A DNA stretch of 64,000 bases from Nepenthes gracilis. Lineage: Eukaryota; Streptophyta; Magnoliopsida; Caryophyllales; Nepenthaceae. Below are positions 1-10,559 of this stretch, piece by piece. Position 1 is the first letter of the stretch; every line of letters starts with the position of its first letter. The stretch lies in the NCBI GenBank assembly GCA_033239525.1, contig BSYO01000014.1, forward strand, positions 15,484,021 to 15,548,020, read 5' to 3'. Made by a program: the position numbers and the translations under genes. The notes under the pieces were generated by a model. That model ran no database searches. It saw nothing but the letters and a program-made list of their open reading frames with translations, and was not told the origin of the DNA.

Positions 1-350
1 CAAGGTCGTGAGGAAGTTTGTTGAGTCGGTCACTCCCTTGTGGGTAACCCAACAAACCGATTTGATCATCGGAGGATTTGTGGAGAACAAACCGAGAATC
101 GTTCCCCATCAACGGGACGTTGGCCGAGGAGAAAGCGATGGGCCGGTCGGAGAGATCGACCGCCGCTGACCCATCAATCCGGCCAACAGGAGGTTTACCG
201 ATGGTCATGCAGGAGCACCGCAAGAGCGGATCGCAGGCGAGGACGGACAACGGGAAGTTGGCCGTCGACAACCGGGCCTGAGATCGTGGAAGATGGCAAC
301 TGGCGGTGGATGATGTCTTTTCGATTTGTTTGTCTGGCAGCCGGGGGCAC

Positions 351-429
351 GCAGAGTTAGTGGGCAGTTGCAAATTAGTGGGCAAGTTGCAGCTGGCTAG
401 TGGGCAGGTTCTGCAGAGTTAGTGGGCAA
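351..429 (+). repeat. short tandem repeat inside copia LTR U3
   Basis: Four copies of a unit built on TTAGTGGGCA, spaced about 16-25 bp, sit about 150-225 bp upstream of the LTR TATA box. This is the usual place of enhancer repeats in plant copia LTRs. An enhancer role is inferred. Confidence 0.6.
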
Positions 430-575
430 AGGCGTGGCGACAGTTAGCGGAGACCACATGTAACCTACCTATTGGTCAAGGCTGCGGGAAGCTCGGAAAG
501 GTGATGACGTGGCACCTATTATCCTCGGCAGTGATGACCAGCTGCAGGCGGATGGGATTAGGTGGAGCAGACGTC

Positions 576-583
576 TATAAATA
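576..583 (+). promoter_or_regulatory. LTR TATA box
   Basis: TATAAATA lies mid-LTR downstream of the tandem repeat, as expected of the U3 promoter of a copia LTR. Confidence 0.6.
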
Positions 584-1065
584 GGCACCAAGAGATTCTG
601 GAGTGTGAGAGTGTGGTCAAGTCCGGTAAAGGCCTTGAGAGCACCATGGGCGAGCATTCGCCAGGGCTTGTGTAGCCAGGGGCGCTGTGCGCCGGCCGCC
701 GTGTGCAGGGGTGAAACGGCGGGCTGCCGTTTCACCAACACTTGTAAAATGTAGAGAGGAGTGCACCACCAGTGAGGGGAAAGAAAGAAAAACAGAGAGT
801 AAAAGAGTGGAAAGTGTTTCCCGTTTGCTCCGTGAGGTTTTTCTTTGTTATTCTCGGGTGTGTAGCGAATACTCTATCTTGGAGGTTTGTAAACCTATTT
901 TCACATAGTGGATTTGCTGTCGACTCTACTCCCGTGGTTTTCCCTTGGTTCTAGGGTTTCCACGTAAATCAGTGTGTGCTTCTTCTGTTCTTTTTCTTAC
1001 ACTGTGTGTGGCGTGGTGTGACGGTGTGTCACTGTGTCCGACCGACCCTTTTTGCCTTCCCAACA

Positions 1066-1551
1066 GGCAACGCCCGAAATAGGCTAGTTAGGCTCCAGCG
1101 CAGTCCCGCATCGGAATGGGCCTCTGTAGGTCCGGGCTACAAAAGAGCGGATCAGACGAACCGAGGCTCAAGCCATAGATCTTTGGGACAGAGCTTGGTC
1201 CCCCGCTAAAGATTCCACCAAAAGATGATCAAGGAGCCATGGGGAAGGATCGCATGCAGAATGGAAATCCCATTGCACCGCTTGAAACGTCCTCATCGCT
1301 ATGACCTCACCTCGGGTCAGGTGGCCGGGGCCGATTGACCCACAGCCTCAAAGTGTGCATCAGCATCCACTTCCGGCAAAGCATGCGTCAAACGAAGGCA
1401 TTACGCGGGCTCCGCCTCCCACTCTTAAACCATTGCAGACCAATTTCCACTTGGAAGATCCGGTGGCCTCGATGACCCTCGGCCTCGGCGACCATGAATG
1501 ACATGAGTCTAGCAACGGCCAAGGCCCACTGAGCCTCTTGATGCTCCAAAA
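1066..1551. other. no gene seen; moderately GC-rich spacer between two copia LTRs
   Basis: No reading frame here resembles a known protein. The composition resembles the degraded internal DNA of the Tat element that starts downstream, so it may be gypsy sequence interrupted by the LTR at 1552-2356. I could not prove this. Confidence 0.4.
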
Positions 1552-2356
1552 TGTTAGAAATCATTCCCGTGTGAAAGTCCTTATGGTCAGGAGACTTGGA
1601 CGGAGCACGTGAGTGCCTTTAAGAAGAAGGAATTTTGGTCAACATAGTTGACCAGAACCTTTTGGACGATCAAACTCTACCGGTTAATATGTAGACCGAT
1701 AAAAATCGAGAGACAATTTTCTCTGCTGAAGAATCGGGATAGACTATTTCAACCGGTCAACGGAATGATTGACCCACCAAAATAAGAGGATGGTCAATAG
1801 AGTTGACCGACTGAATTTAAAAGGTCTGAATGACTGTCATAACCAAAAGGTGTACAGTTGACCTAACCGATTGGGTAATTGGTAGACATCATTATTGGGA
1901 CTCAAAACGATGATTGGTTTGTAGGAGCAGGTATGCGCCGCCTGCTGTAGGATAGGGCGTGCGCATACACACATGCAGACCTTGGAAGTTGAGTACCAAC
2001 CACCAGCTGGACTATGGTGGGGGACGCATGTATATATATATGTGTGTGTGATGCACACAAAAACAGACGAGGTAGCAGTGAGAAAATAGAGGGGTGAAAG
2101 TAAAGGGAAAGAGAGCCGTGGGTGAAAACAAAGTGTTGAAATCTGTTTACCTTTACTCTATTCTTATTTTTTCCTCCTGTAATTTGTGTAACAAATTCTC
2201 ATAACTAGTGATCTTTTGTGAATTTTGTGTCCCGTGATTTTTTTCTTATTTAAGAAGAATTTTTCACGTAAAATATTTGGTATTCATTTCTCTTCTTTTG
2301 CCACTACTTCACAGTGCTTGTGTACTTTTACAGTTGACTGTCCATTCCAACCAACA
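1552..2356 (+). mobile_element. solo Ty1/copia LTR
   Basis: Begins TGTTAGAAATCATTCCCGTG and ends CCAACA, 805 bp. The opening aligns with the LTR of the full copia element at 28135 (CCC-TGTGAAAGT, GGA-ACTTG, CGGA-CACGTGA), and the U5 end shares TTTTTTCTTATTT followed by TTTT-ACGTAAAA. No internal copia sequence is attached on either side, so it is a solo LTR or LTR fragment. Flanking bases (CAAAA left, GCGAT right) do not match, so no target duplication is visible. TTGAC/GTCAA (W-box cores) occur seven times in its first 320 bp. Confidence 0.7.
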
Positions 2357-2789
2357 GCGATTGCTCCTACATTCTTGACGATAGGCCGTCCATTGACGGC
2401 AATACAAAATAGAGCACCCAGTCAGCGCACCTCGCCACCTGCAATGTAGCTCTCTAGGCTGCCACTTCTCATCTCGACCATCGCTTGTTCATCGTCATTG
2501 CTCTCCTCCATAGAAGGCATGAGAGGCAGAAGAGCCTTAGTGACCCACCAAAGCAGGGCAGGCCTACCGTCCACCAGGGATGGTCAACTAATCCGAGGAC
2601 ACCACATGCCAATGACAATTTCCACGTTGAATTCAAGTAAGTCCCGCATGCATCATACTGCCTACTTGAATCACGTTTTTATTGATAACATAGTCATCTT
2701 ATTTGTTCATGCGAATGCTTGCATAATGCTGCATAAAATCAAGCGACCTAGACTACAATAAGTTGGGTGAATTCTCATTCACCTGTTGT

Positions 2790-3050
2790 TGAACCTCGAT
2801 CCCACACCGAATGGCCCATGCGTGGTCGTATTTGAACATTTGTTCTACACCGAGTGGCCCATACGCGGTCGTATTTGAACCTCAGTTTCACACCAAGTGG
2901 CCCATACGTGGTTGTATTTAAACCTTGGTCCTGCACTGAGTAGCCTATACGTGGTCGTATTTAAACCTTAGTTCCACACCGAGCGGCCCATGCGCAGTCG
3001 TATTTGAATCTCGATCCTATCGCCAAGCGGCCTATAGCGGTTGAACTCAA
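2790..3050 (+). repeat. 3' untranslated minisatellite of element A
   Basis: About six degenerate copies of a roughly 45-bp unit (ACACCGAGTGGCCCATACG, then GGTCGTATTTGAACCTC). The same unit core is found after pol in element D (41650-41885) and, inverted, in element B (10240-10450). Confidence 0.75.
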
Positions 3051-3064
3051 AAACTTAGGGGGCT

Positions 3065-3897
3065 CTTTAGCATGAGTGCGACAACTCCTTCCTGAAGGGA
3101 TGGGTGCCATCTATATACGATGGTTGGTGGATTAGGAACAGACATATAAAAGCTACGGTGTCCTCTAATAGGATCGAGCACCGATGGTACATGCAGATGA
3201 CAACCTAGGCTAGCAAAGGGCCAACAACGATAGCCTCAGAGCTTAGTAGGTGACCTCCCTTTTATCAGCACCACGACCTCCTCTTAGCAGGAGCAAGCGC
3301 AACCACCCAGATGCATTTGTCAAAATCAGGCAACGATAGCCGCAAGGACCATTCGTCTCCTTTAAGGCTGCAGCTCCCTTTCACAGGAGCGATTGCGCCC
3401 AGCAGCCTTGACAGTACATCAGAAAAGCAGAGAGACATCCTTGGAGGAAGAGATACTGGGATTGGAATCCCAACTTGGACATAGCCATGGCATCAAAGCC
3501 ATGGAGTCCCCTACTCCAATATTAGATTTCACCGGGGACTCCTCGCCTGTGATCCCGCTAATTGACTTGCCCACATCAAGGCACGGAGATAAGAACCCTT
3601 CCATGGAATGCAAAGGGAAGCCTACTGCTATAGCTTGAGTGATCGACAATCCTAGGGCCAGTTTCCTCCCGACCTCTCAAAGCACATCCTCGCAGTGAGG
3701 CAATCCGATCCTAATCCTAAGATCTACCCTCTGTGAGCACTTGGATCTCGCCCGAGGCTGAAAAGGCCCACGATCGATATTGGCAATACCTTCTCATAGC
3801 TCTAAAGCACCACATCGACTATCAGCGTCAACAATGACGACTCATCACCAGACATGCTAGGAGTTGGCGAAGCTCAGCCTCCCAGTATGGGGACTAG
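3065..3897 (+). other. gene-free region between box and 3' LTR of element A
   Basis: No coherent reading frame on either strand. In elements B, C, D and E the matching interval holds the antisense gene; here it appears deleted or decayed beyond recognition. It ends in the polypurine tract at 3884-3897. Confidence 0.5.
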
Positions 3898-4344
3898 TGA
3901 TGAATACAAATGTATTGGGTTGACCTGAGACTCAGGCTCATGGACTGATACAGAGAACCAACAAATGGTAGCCCATGACCTAGTGCCTGAGGGGCCGCCT
4001 CGAAGATGAAGAACTGGGCGGTCAAGCCTGGGCCACCGGACTAGAATCCGGTAGAGAGTCCACGCACAACTCAGCAGAGGATCTTCTAAAGCCGCGTAGA
4101 TCTCACAAGATATTGTTAGAATATTTCCCAATAAAATATGCCACGAATATTGTCTGAGATCACAATCCCTCTAGAAATGATAATTTCTAATCCAACGTAT
4201 CATCCCAAGATTCATTGTAATATTCACCATGTGCAGCATCTCTCCCAAGAAGGAAGGAATCCCTTCCATCCAATCTTGGTTACCTTAATGAGCACCCGTA
4301 ATCTTTGTGCCAACTCACCATACCGCCTAAGCAAGGCTGGAGGC

Positions 4345-4352
4345 TATAAAAA
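4345..4352 (+). promoter_or_regulatory. LTR promoter TATA box of element A
   Basis: TATAAAAA inside the LTR, followed about 85 bp later by a CT-rich leader (CTCTCTCTCTGCC). Confidence 0.6.
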
Positions 4353-4693
4353 GCCCTTGGGGCAAACTTCAGAGCAGGAGGGGGGAAAAACTCATACACA
4401 CAACCAAGTGAGACTTTTGACGCCACAGTGCTCTCTCTCTGCCTCCCTCTCTCGTTCCGTCAGGCCTGTCACTCGCCAGACCTTTGTCCAGGGCCCATCC
4501 AAGAGGTTTTCCCTCTGCCCAGAAGGCCTCACACTATTTGCAAATCACCTCCAGCTAGAGAGAAAAGAGAAGAACTACGGAGGCATAGAGACAGGCCATA
4601 AAGGTTATCCTTCGGCTGAAGCTGTCCAGTCCAGCTTGGGTTCCTTCTAGCCTACAGCAGCAATACGACATTATTCACTCCGGTCGGCATAGA

Positions 4694-5200
4694 GCCCTTG
4701 GCCATTGTTGGCCACGTCGGCCTCAGCTATTATCTGGCCTCGACGGCCACGTCGGCCTTAGTTATTATACGGCATTGGCGGCCACGTCAACCTCAGTCAT
4801 TATCTAGCCTCGACGGCCACGTCAGACTTAGCTATTATCCGGCCTCAGCGGCCATGTCGGCCTCGGCCATTACCGAGCCTCAGCGGCCACGTCGACCTCG
4901 GCATTTATACGGCTTCGGCTATTATCCGGCCTCGACAACCACGTAGAACACAGCTATTATTCGGCGTCGGCACCCACGCCGGCCTTAGTTATTATCCTGC
5001 CTTGGTGGCCACGTCGGCCTTAGCTATTATTCTGCCTCGGCGGCCACACTGGCCTCGGCCATTATCCAGCCTCGACAGCCACGTCGAACTTAGCTATTAT
5101 ACGGCCTCGGCGGCCACGTCGGCCTCGGCCATTATCCGGCCTCAATGGCCACGCTGGCCTCAGCTATTATACGGCCTCGATGGTCATGTCAACGAAGCTC
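4694..5200 (+). repeat. 35-bp minisatellite, about 14 copies, within an LTR
   Basis: The unit core is GGCCACGTCGGCCTCAGC followed by TATTATCCGGCCTCGGC. Unit starts step by 35 bp almost throughout, with one longer step (51 bp) near 4890-4937. The array lies downstream of the LTR TATA box, so it would be in the transcribed R/U5 part. The open frames across it only translate the repeat and are not genes. Confidence 0.9.
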
Positions 5201-5214
5201 AACCCTAAGCCACT

Positions 5215-5335
5215 CTCAACAGGCGCACCTCTTGCCGCTCCTCAGTTAGGAGCTTAAGTCCTTCATCTAGTAAATCACCCCTCAGTCGGGCGCACTCAGG
5301 AGTTTAGTCCTCCATCTAGTGAGGCGCCCTTCACC
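5215..5335 (+). repeat. two-copy repeat of about 50 bp
   Basis: A unit reading GCGCAC, CTCAG, GGAG-TTA-GTCC, CATCTAGT is present twice in a row, directly after the 35-bp array and within the same LTR. Confidence 0.6.
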
Positions 5336-5565
5336 CGAGTGCATGCTCAATCCACCGTTACATGCATTTACGTGTTTCCTTGTATCCTCCTAGCATCTTT
5401 CTATTTTTTGAGAAATGTTTCTGATTTGATTGTTGGAGGACATACAGTAAGAGCAATTTTCGCCAACCCATGACCTCTTGTTTTAATTGTGGTGCGTAAG
5501 ATTCGGGTTCAAAAGTTACGGGGACCGGACCGGCTTCGACTTGACCAGACTTCAAAATGGAGCGG

Positions 5566-6890
5566 CTCCCTAACCCGCCAAATAACCGGGATTCAGGTAC
5601 GTATCAGATATATTTTAGTATTATTTTTAATTTAGATATTATAATTTTAAAATATTTTATATATTTGATATTTTTATGTAAATTTAAATTTTGAGGTTGA
5701 AATATTCAAAAATGAAAAGATCCGTATACCGAGCCGAAATAATTTGATTTTAATGATGGACGGATATGATTATATAGCCAGGCCTAAAATGGTTTAACCT
5801 GATTTAGCGATTATAAGTTCTCTCTAAATTCAACGTAATTCGATTTTAATCCGGCATAATTTAAAAGGGTCACTTCCAATTACATTGAGAATCAAGCATT
5901 TCCTCATCAATGAGATTCAATTTTATTAATTTGAACACCCAACGAGAGATGTGAGTTGCTCCATCGGAAGTTACGTAACAATTGATATGAAAAATGTGCG
6001 AGGAGGCTAGATTAATTATTTAAAACTTATATAATACATTATAATTGAATTAAAAATTTGACATGAAAACATATTAGCTCTAGGCGGAGCAAGTTCTGTA
6101 CATGTGAATCAGAATTTATGGACGTTATATCACAGATAAAAGGTTAAAAAAATCTGCAAAGACCCATCAGACGCACTGATCAAATCATGTACCAAATAAT
6201 TTTTACTTACCTAAAAAAAAAAATGTACCAAATAATTTGGAAGGCTAAAGAGCTAAAAAATTGTACCCTCGGCCAAACGTGAAAGACAAGAGCAGTGGGT
6301 AGGGTCATAAGATAGCACAATAATTCCTTGTTGAGGAGAACGAATATGGACCGTCAAAAGGATTAGCTCGTATCCCTAGTTTGTCCTTTTCAAGGGCTAA
6401 ATGTTGATTTTATGGATTGAGACAAGTTGTCAGAAATAAATGTAAGAACGGTCCATAACCTAAGTTTAAAATTGAGAGAGTAAAAAACTTACGGATATTT
6501 TATTAGGATGGTTCTTATTTTTTTTTATAGAAAAATATTTAAGTTTTCTTGAGCCGAACCGTATAATAGAATATGAATTTGATTATAATATTAAATTCGG
6601 AGGATATCATAAGCATTGAGATTATAACAGACAGTATTGATATAACAGACAGTACTGCCAGTCTGGTTGATACCTTCTATCATTCGAGTTCTTTCGATCT
6701 GATTATAGTTTTCAATATTCTTGCCTCATCATTAACCATCAAATATATCAAAACCAACAAGAAATTGAGAGTAATTTAAAATTAAACGTAAATTATCATT
6801 GTCTACAAAATTAAAAAAAGATAGCTATTTTTATAACTTAGTCTATAACAAATTGTTTATAGCAGACAGGAGATAGAATCCGACACTTTT
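5566..6890. other. AT-rich intergenic DNA, no gene recognised
   Basis: Long A/T stretches and no open frame with recognisable protein content. The one short frame (6573-6779) is low-complexity, AT-driven sequence and is not supported. Confidence 0.6.
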
Positions 6891-7219
6891 CTGGGTGAAA
6901 AAAGATCAATCACGTGGCACACTTGTGGAGGTTACCTTTTGGGGGAGCGCATAATTAGAGAAGAAAATCGTTGCTGGTCGCAGATGGGATGTAGGTCAAA
7001 CTGGGCCAGCCCTTCATAAGGCTTGTTTCGGGTGGCCACGTGAATGCTTTGTTGGCCAGCGAAATATTATTCGTCTATCGCGCGGTGTCCATCCTTTACG
7101 CCTTTAGCCTTTTTTGTCCGATCGACGGTTTGCGTTGATCGTCCAGACTTATATGTAGGCCCTCGTAGATTCAGGTTGTTCCTCCTTTTTGGGCGTGCTC
7201 ACTATTGGCGTACCGATCA
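6890..7219 (-). repeat. 3' LTR fragment of element B
   Basis: On the minus strand the LTR would start TGATCGGTAC next to the polypurine tract. This matches the TGATG starts of elements A and D. Only about 330 bp can be assigned before the sequence merges into AT-rich DNA, so the LTR is truncated. Confidence 0.5.
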
Positions 7220-7399
7220 CTAGCCCTCAATGCTGCTGGTCTGAATTCGGACTTCCAGCATGTTCATGGTGGGTCGCGTGACTTGGCGCAAGTCCAAGAT
7301 CCACGACAGGAATCGCCGACCGCCTCTTGCTTAATCGAGAGAATGTTGAGGGAAATCTTTGAGCCCGATTGTGGTCCATCAAGGCTAAGATCCTTAGAA

Positions 7400-7545
7400 C
7401 TTGCCTAAGGAATTGTTGACCCCAAGAATTGTTGCAGGAAGTGTTGACCGTATTCGTTGACCGTCAAGACCAAGATCCGGTGAACTTGCTAAAGGAATTG
7501 TTGACTAGATTCGTTGACCGTCAAGGCCAAGGCCTGGAGAAACTG
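7400..7545 (+). repeat. GTTGACCG-rich direct repeats upstream of antisense gene B
   Basis: Two imperfect copies of a block containing GAATTGTTGAC, TTCGTTGACCGTCAAG, CCAAG. They hold six TTGAC cores plus GTCAA. This is the same kind of repeat, at the same place (between 3' LTR and antisense gene), as the 46-bp array of element D. Confidence 0.65.
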
Positions 7546-7857
7546 TGAGAGTGGAGTGACGCGCCATCATTAGCCGTTTTGTTCAGACGAAAAGGTGGTC
7601 ATGTGTCTGCACACGGTGAATTGAAAATCCCGGTAATTAACGCACCTGGGGATCTGATTCGTCAGTGCCCATTTAGGAGGTGCCACGTGGCAGTAATGAT
7701 GGTGCTTGTTTATGAGATGGTTACTTTAACTGGCGTTCATACTGCATTTAAGTTGCTTGTTCCTTTACTTTTTGAATTTTTTACGCTTTCCTTCATCTTC
7801 CCCGACTAAGTATTTTTTCTAAGTGTTGCACCATTTTTTTCCTTACTTACATATTCA

Positions 7858-9839
7858 TGGCTTCCGTTACACAGATAACTTCGACCCTTACAGAGGCTGA
7901 CCTGAAGGAATTGTACGTAGAGTACAACGTTCCTAAAGCGATCGTTCCCCATGGTTCTGGCAAGGAGGGCAAGGCGTGCTCACAGCCTGAAGGTTGTGTC
8001 ACCATTTATGAGGCCTAGTTGAGGAGTGGGCTACGCCTTCCCATTCCTGACGAGTTACTGGAGATTCTGACTGCTTCAAAGTCCCTATCGCACAGCTTCA
8101 CGCTAACGTTGTGTGATGCCTATGCACATTAATATTCGATGAAGTTGACGGTGGAGATGGTGAGGGTCCTGTTCAAGTTCAACCAGGGAGCGGAGTAGAT
8201 CTCCCTGGCCCCATGTGGCGGTCTCTAGATCAACACCACCATTTATTACTCCTTGAAGAACTGAAAGAACAAGTTCTTTTTGTTTACATAGGACGGATCC
8301 CGGCCGTTGGCCGTGGAATGGGGCGTGATCGAGGTTTACACCAAGTACTCCCTCAAAGATGAAGACGGAGTCCCCGGAGTGGCTTCAAGTTGGGGTAGAG
8401 AAACACCACTTAGATTTTTGGATAAACTACTTAGTCTCTCGTGATGAGGCCACGAAGGCTGGGTGGGGCCTTTTGTCACAAGAGCAGTAAGGTGATGAAG
8501 GCCTCAAGAGGAGGAGGATCGGGGCCTTGCAATCGGGAGCCAAAGAAGCGATGGTTCTCTCACCACCCAACAACAACGGTGGCAGTAGTAAGGCCTTCTT
8601 CGTCCTCCTCCACCGATCCCGGGAATGTGCTAATTGGCTAGCATGCCGGAGTGGGGGACAGCTCCGACGTATGTGGAGAAGGTTCCGCCATTCAGGTTTT
8701 TAGGGAGAGATTGTACCTTGCTACCAGCTGAGTTGTTCTTGCCTTCCCGCGGTCTGAGCACTTGATGCGGTTGGAGCCTTCCCCGGAGCCCATTATTGAG
8801 CGTGTTGCTGATCCTCTGGAGGAGATACTTGTCAGGGAACCCAGGGAGGCGCTTGTTGAGCCTCCTGATGAGCTAGCCATCGCACTATCTGACGAGCCTA
8901 CTTTTGATGAGATTCAAGGGGAGCTAAGAGTGCCAACTACCGGAGAACCTCAACCGGCTGTTGAGGTTAGAGTAGAGATAGTGGATGAGGCAGCCTTTGA
9001 GAAGCTCCGCACGGCCGTGGAAAGGGCCGGTGGAGCGGCCGAGGTGCCGCCGAAACGGGACGACCTTTTGCGCAGCCTTTGGAGGAGTCTGCGGTAGAGA
9101 GGCCACCGCAGGTCCTTTCCGAGAGGGTTCCATTTCTAGCCCTTTGCCGTTTGAGCCAAGATCTCTTGTCAGGCCAATGCTTCAGCGCGTAGGATTTGAC
9201 AGGTATTTTTTTTTTGTGACCTTCATTTCCTCTTAATTTAACTGCTGCTAACACTTATTGATTTTGCAGAAAGAAAAAGTCTCTGGCGCTATTATGAAGG
9301 CGATTGGTTAGCGAGACCTGGCGATCGCTAATAGGGATAGGCTGATTGCTTGGCTCGACGAGGAGCTAGAGACGGTGTGGGCGGAGCACGAGGAGGACGC
9401 GGTTGCTCTAGGATCCGTGCTGGCCAACCTTGAGGCGAAAATCACCCGGCTTAGAGAGGAGAATGCGAACCTTAAAGATGCCGTGGTGTCGGGTCTAGTT
9501 GAGCAGAACGACAGATTTAAGGAGGAGAATGCCCATCTAAAAGAAGAGGCTGTCTGGACTACGCTGCGCCTTAACTAGCTTGCGGGACAGATGGCCACTC
9601 TGGAGAATCAGTTGGCCACTCGTTTCCGCCCCCATGAGGTCGAGAACATGCTGTTGGCGTGGTTATGGGAGGGGATCAACATTAGTTGGCATATTGCCAG
9701 GCTAATTGATTCCAACTTTTCAATCGAATTCCTCAATCTAGAGAACTATTCCACTCAGCGTCGTGAGTGCCTCGTGGGGGAGCCTTGGGTTATTAGCAGA
9801 TTGCCAGCGCCATCTACTAGGTGTTCTGCTCCTCCTTAG
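7858..9839 (+). pseudogene. antisense gene of element B (gypsy-type 'Transposase_28'-like protein), decayed
   Basis: This frame runs opposite to the pol of its element. From ATG 7858 it reads MASVTQITSTLTEADL, followed by a degraded domain (YEA-stop-LRSGLRLPIPDELLE, near 8009-8060) of the pattern seen in the plant family catalogued as 'putative gypsy type transposon'. A glutamate/proline-rich middle follows (8762-9097). A GT-AG intron at 9203-9269 is followed by a coiled-coil-rich C-terminus (9290-9839: LANLEAKITRLREENANLKD, heptads). In-frame stops at about 8016 and 8127 and shifts show it is dead. Extra antisense genes are known in Tat elements such as maize Grande; their function is unknown. 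The family name is from memory of the pattern, not a search. Confidence 0.6.
9203..9269 (+). other. 67-bp intron of antisense gene B
   Basis: GTATTTTTTTTTTGTGACC at the left end and TTGATTTTGCAG at the right end are good plant splice sites. The T-rich interior contrasts with the flanking coding sequence. An intron of nearly equal size sits at the matching place in the antisense gene of element D (42743-42812). Confidence 0.65.
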
Positions 9840-10229
9840 TTTTTGTAGTCCTGATTTTTACAATTAATGTATTGACGAGTGAATATAATCAATAAAACGG
9901 CTGTTTCATTGACGTTATGTGTCTTTCACCTTTATTATAATCTCCACTTCTCCGTTGTTGTGTTTTAAGTTAACTTTGTGCGCACAGTGGACCGTCCGCC
10001 TTGATAAAGACGTCAGAGGTATTTTTGAAGGACTTGAGCCTTTAAGTAGACCTTAGGTTTATCCGATGTCATGCCAAGCCTGATCCATGCTTACACGAGA
10101 GTAAAAGCTTGGTGGTGCTGCCCTAGTGTGAACTGAGGCGGCCGACTTTTGGAAGGAGAGCCTTTGCTAACAACGACCGTCGTTGACTGATTACACTCGC
10201 TCCTAGCGAAAGAGGTTGTGGCGTGCTCT

Positions 10230-10480
10230 GGTTGAGCCCCTATGATTTTGACCGTGAATGGGCCACTTGGATGGCTGGGTGTTTAGCTCCGACTCGTTAG
10301 TAGGTCGCTTTGGGTTGCCAAGGCTTTGTTATGACCGCCATGGGTCGCCCGAATAACTGTGGTTTTATTATAACCGGGCCGTTTTGGATGATCGCGGTTT
10401 TATTGCGACCACTCATGAGCCACCTGGATAACAAGGGATTGATTACGATAGGGTTAAAACCCTTCCGACTTAGGGACAGT
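10230..10480 (-). repeat. 3' untranslated repeats and G-box of element B
   Basis: On the minus strand degenerate units of about 40 bp read CGGTCATAACAAAGCC, CGACCCATGGCGGTC, AAGTGGCCCATTCACGGTC. They are followed by AAAATCATAGGGGCTC (complement of 10234-10249). Same order as in elements A and D: integrase end, GCGGCCCAT-type repeats, A-rich then G-rich box. Confidence 0.6.
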
Positions 10481-10559
10481 CTAGGTCATGTAAACCTATA
10501 AATGGACATAAACATACATATGGAAAAGAAAAAGGAAAAGAATCTATAGCGAGGTGATA

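Larger units (their letters stand above)
1..1065 (+). mobile_element. Ty1/copia retrotransposon, 3' end (3' LTR 19-1065)
   Basis: Positions 1-18 match, with small changes, the internal bases just before the 3' LTR of the complete copia element at 28135-33912 (GGTCGT-AGGAA shared). An LTR then begins TGTTGAG at 19 and ends CCAACA at 1065. Its opening (GGTCACTCCCTTGTG, then ATCGGAGGA-TTG) parallels that element's 5' LTR, and its end has the same pyrimidine-rich U5 with an ACGTAAA motif. Length is 1047 bp. The body of the element lies left of the window, so the 5' target duplication cannot be tested. No coding sequence is present. Related to, but clearly a different subfamily from, the LTRs at 1552-2356 and 28135-29028. 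Confidence 0.75.
2580..5565 (+). mobile_element. Ty3/gypsy Tat-lineage element A, 3' portion
   Basis: The left part (about 2580-2640) resembles the degraded end of an integrase frame followed by the same untranslated sequence (GTAAGTC-GCATGCATCAT) that follows integrase in element C. Then come a 3' untranslated minisatellite, a CTTAGGGGGC-type box at 3051-3064, about 800 bp without a gene, a polypurine tract (TATGGGGACTAG, ending 3897), and a 3' LTR starting TGATGAATAC at 3898. Everything upstream of the integrase end is missing. The right LTR boundary (near 5565) is approximate because no target duplication could be found. Confidence 0.65.
3898..5565 (+). repeat. 3' LTR of element A
   Basis: Starts TGATGAATAC directly after a polypurine tract and holds a TATA box at 4345. 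Near its end is GACCTCTTGTTT (5472-5483), a motif shared with the LTR ends of elements C, D and E. At about 1.67 kb it is longer than the 0.9-1.0 kb LTRs of the other Tat elements here, because of the 35-bp repeat array downstream of the TATA box. The right edge is uncertain by some tens of bases. Confidence 0.6.

Noticed and set aside
4694..5200. CRISPR-like regular array
   Set aside because: Units are contiguous with no unique spacers, and the genome is eukaryotic; it is a minisatellite.
4698..5208. Open frames of 68-82 codons across 4698-5208 with SAS/YYPAS-like repeats
   Set aside because: They only translate the 35-bp minisatellite and lie inside an LTR.
6573..6779. 68-codon frame in AT-rich DNA
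   Set aside because: Isoleucine/serine-rich low-complexity translation with no context or motif.
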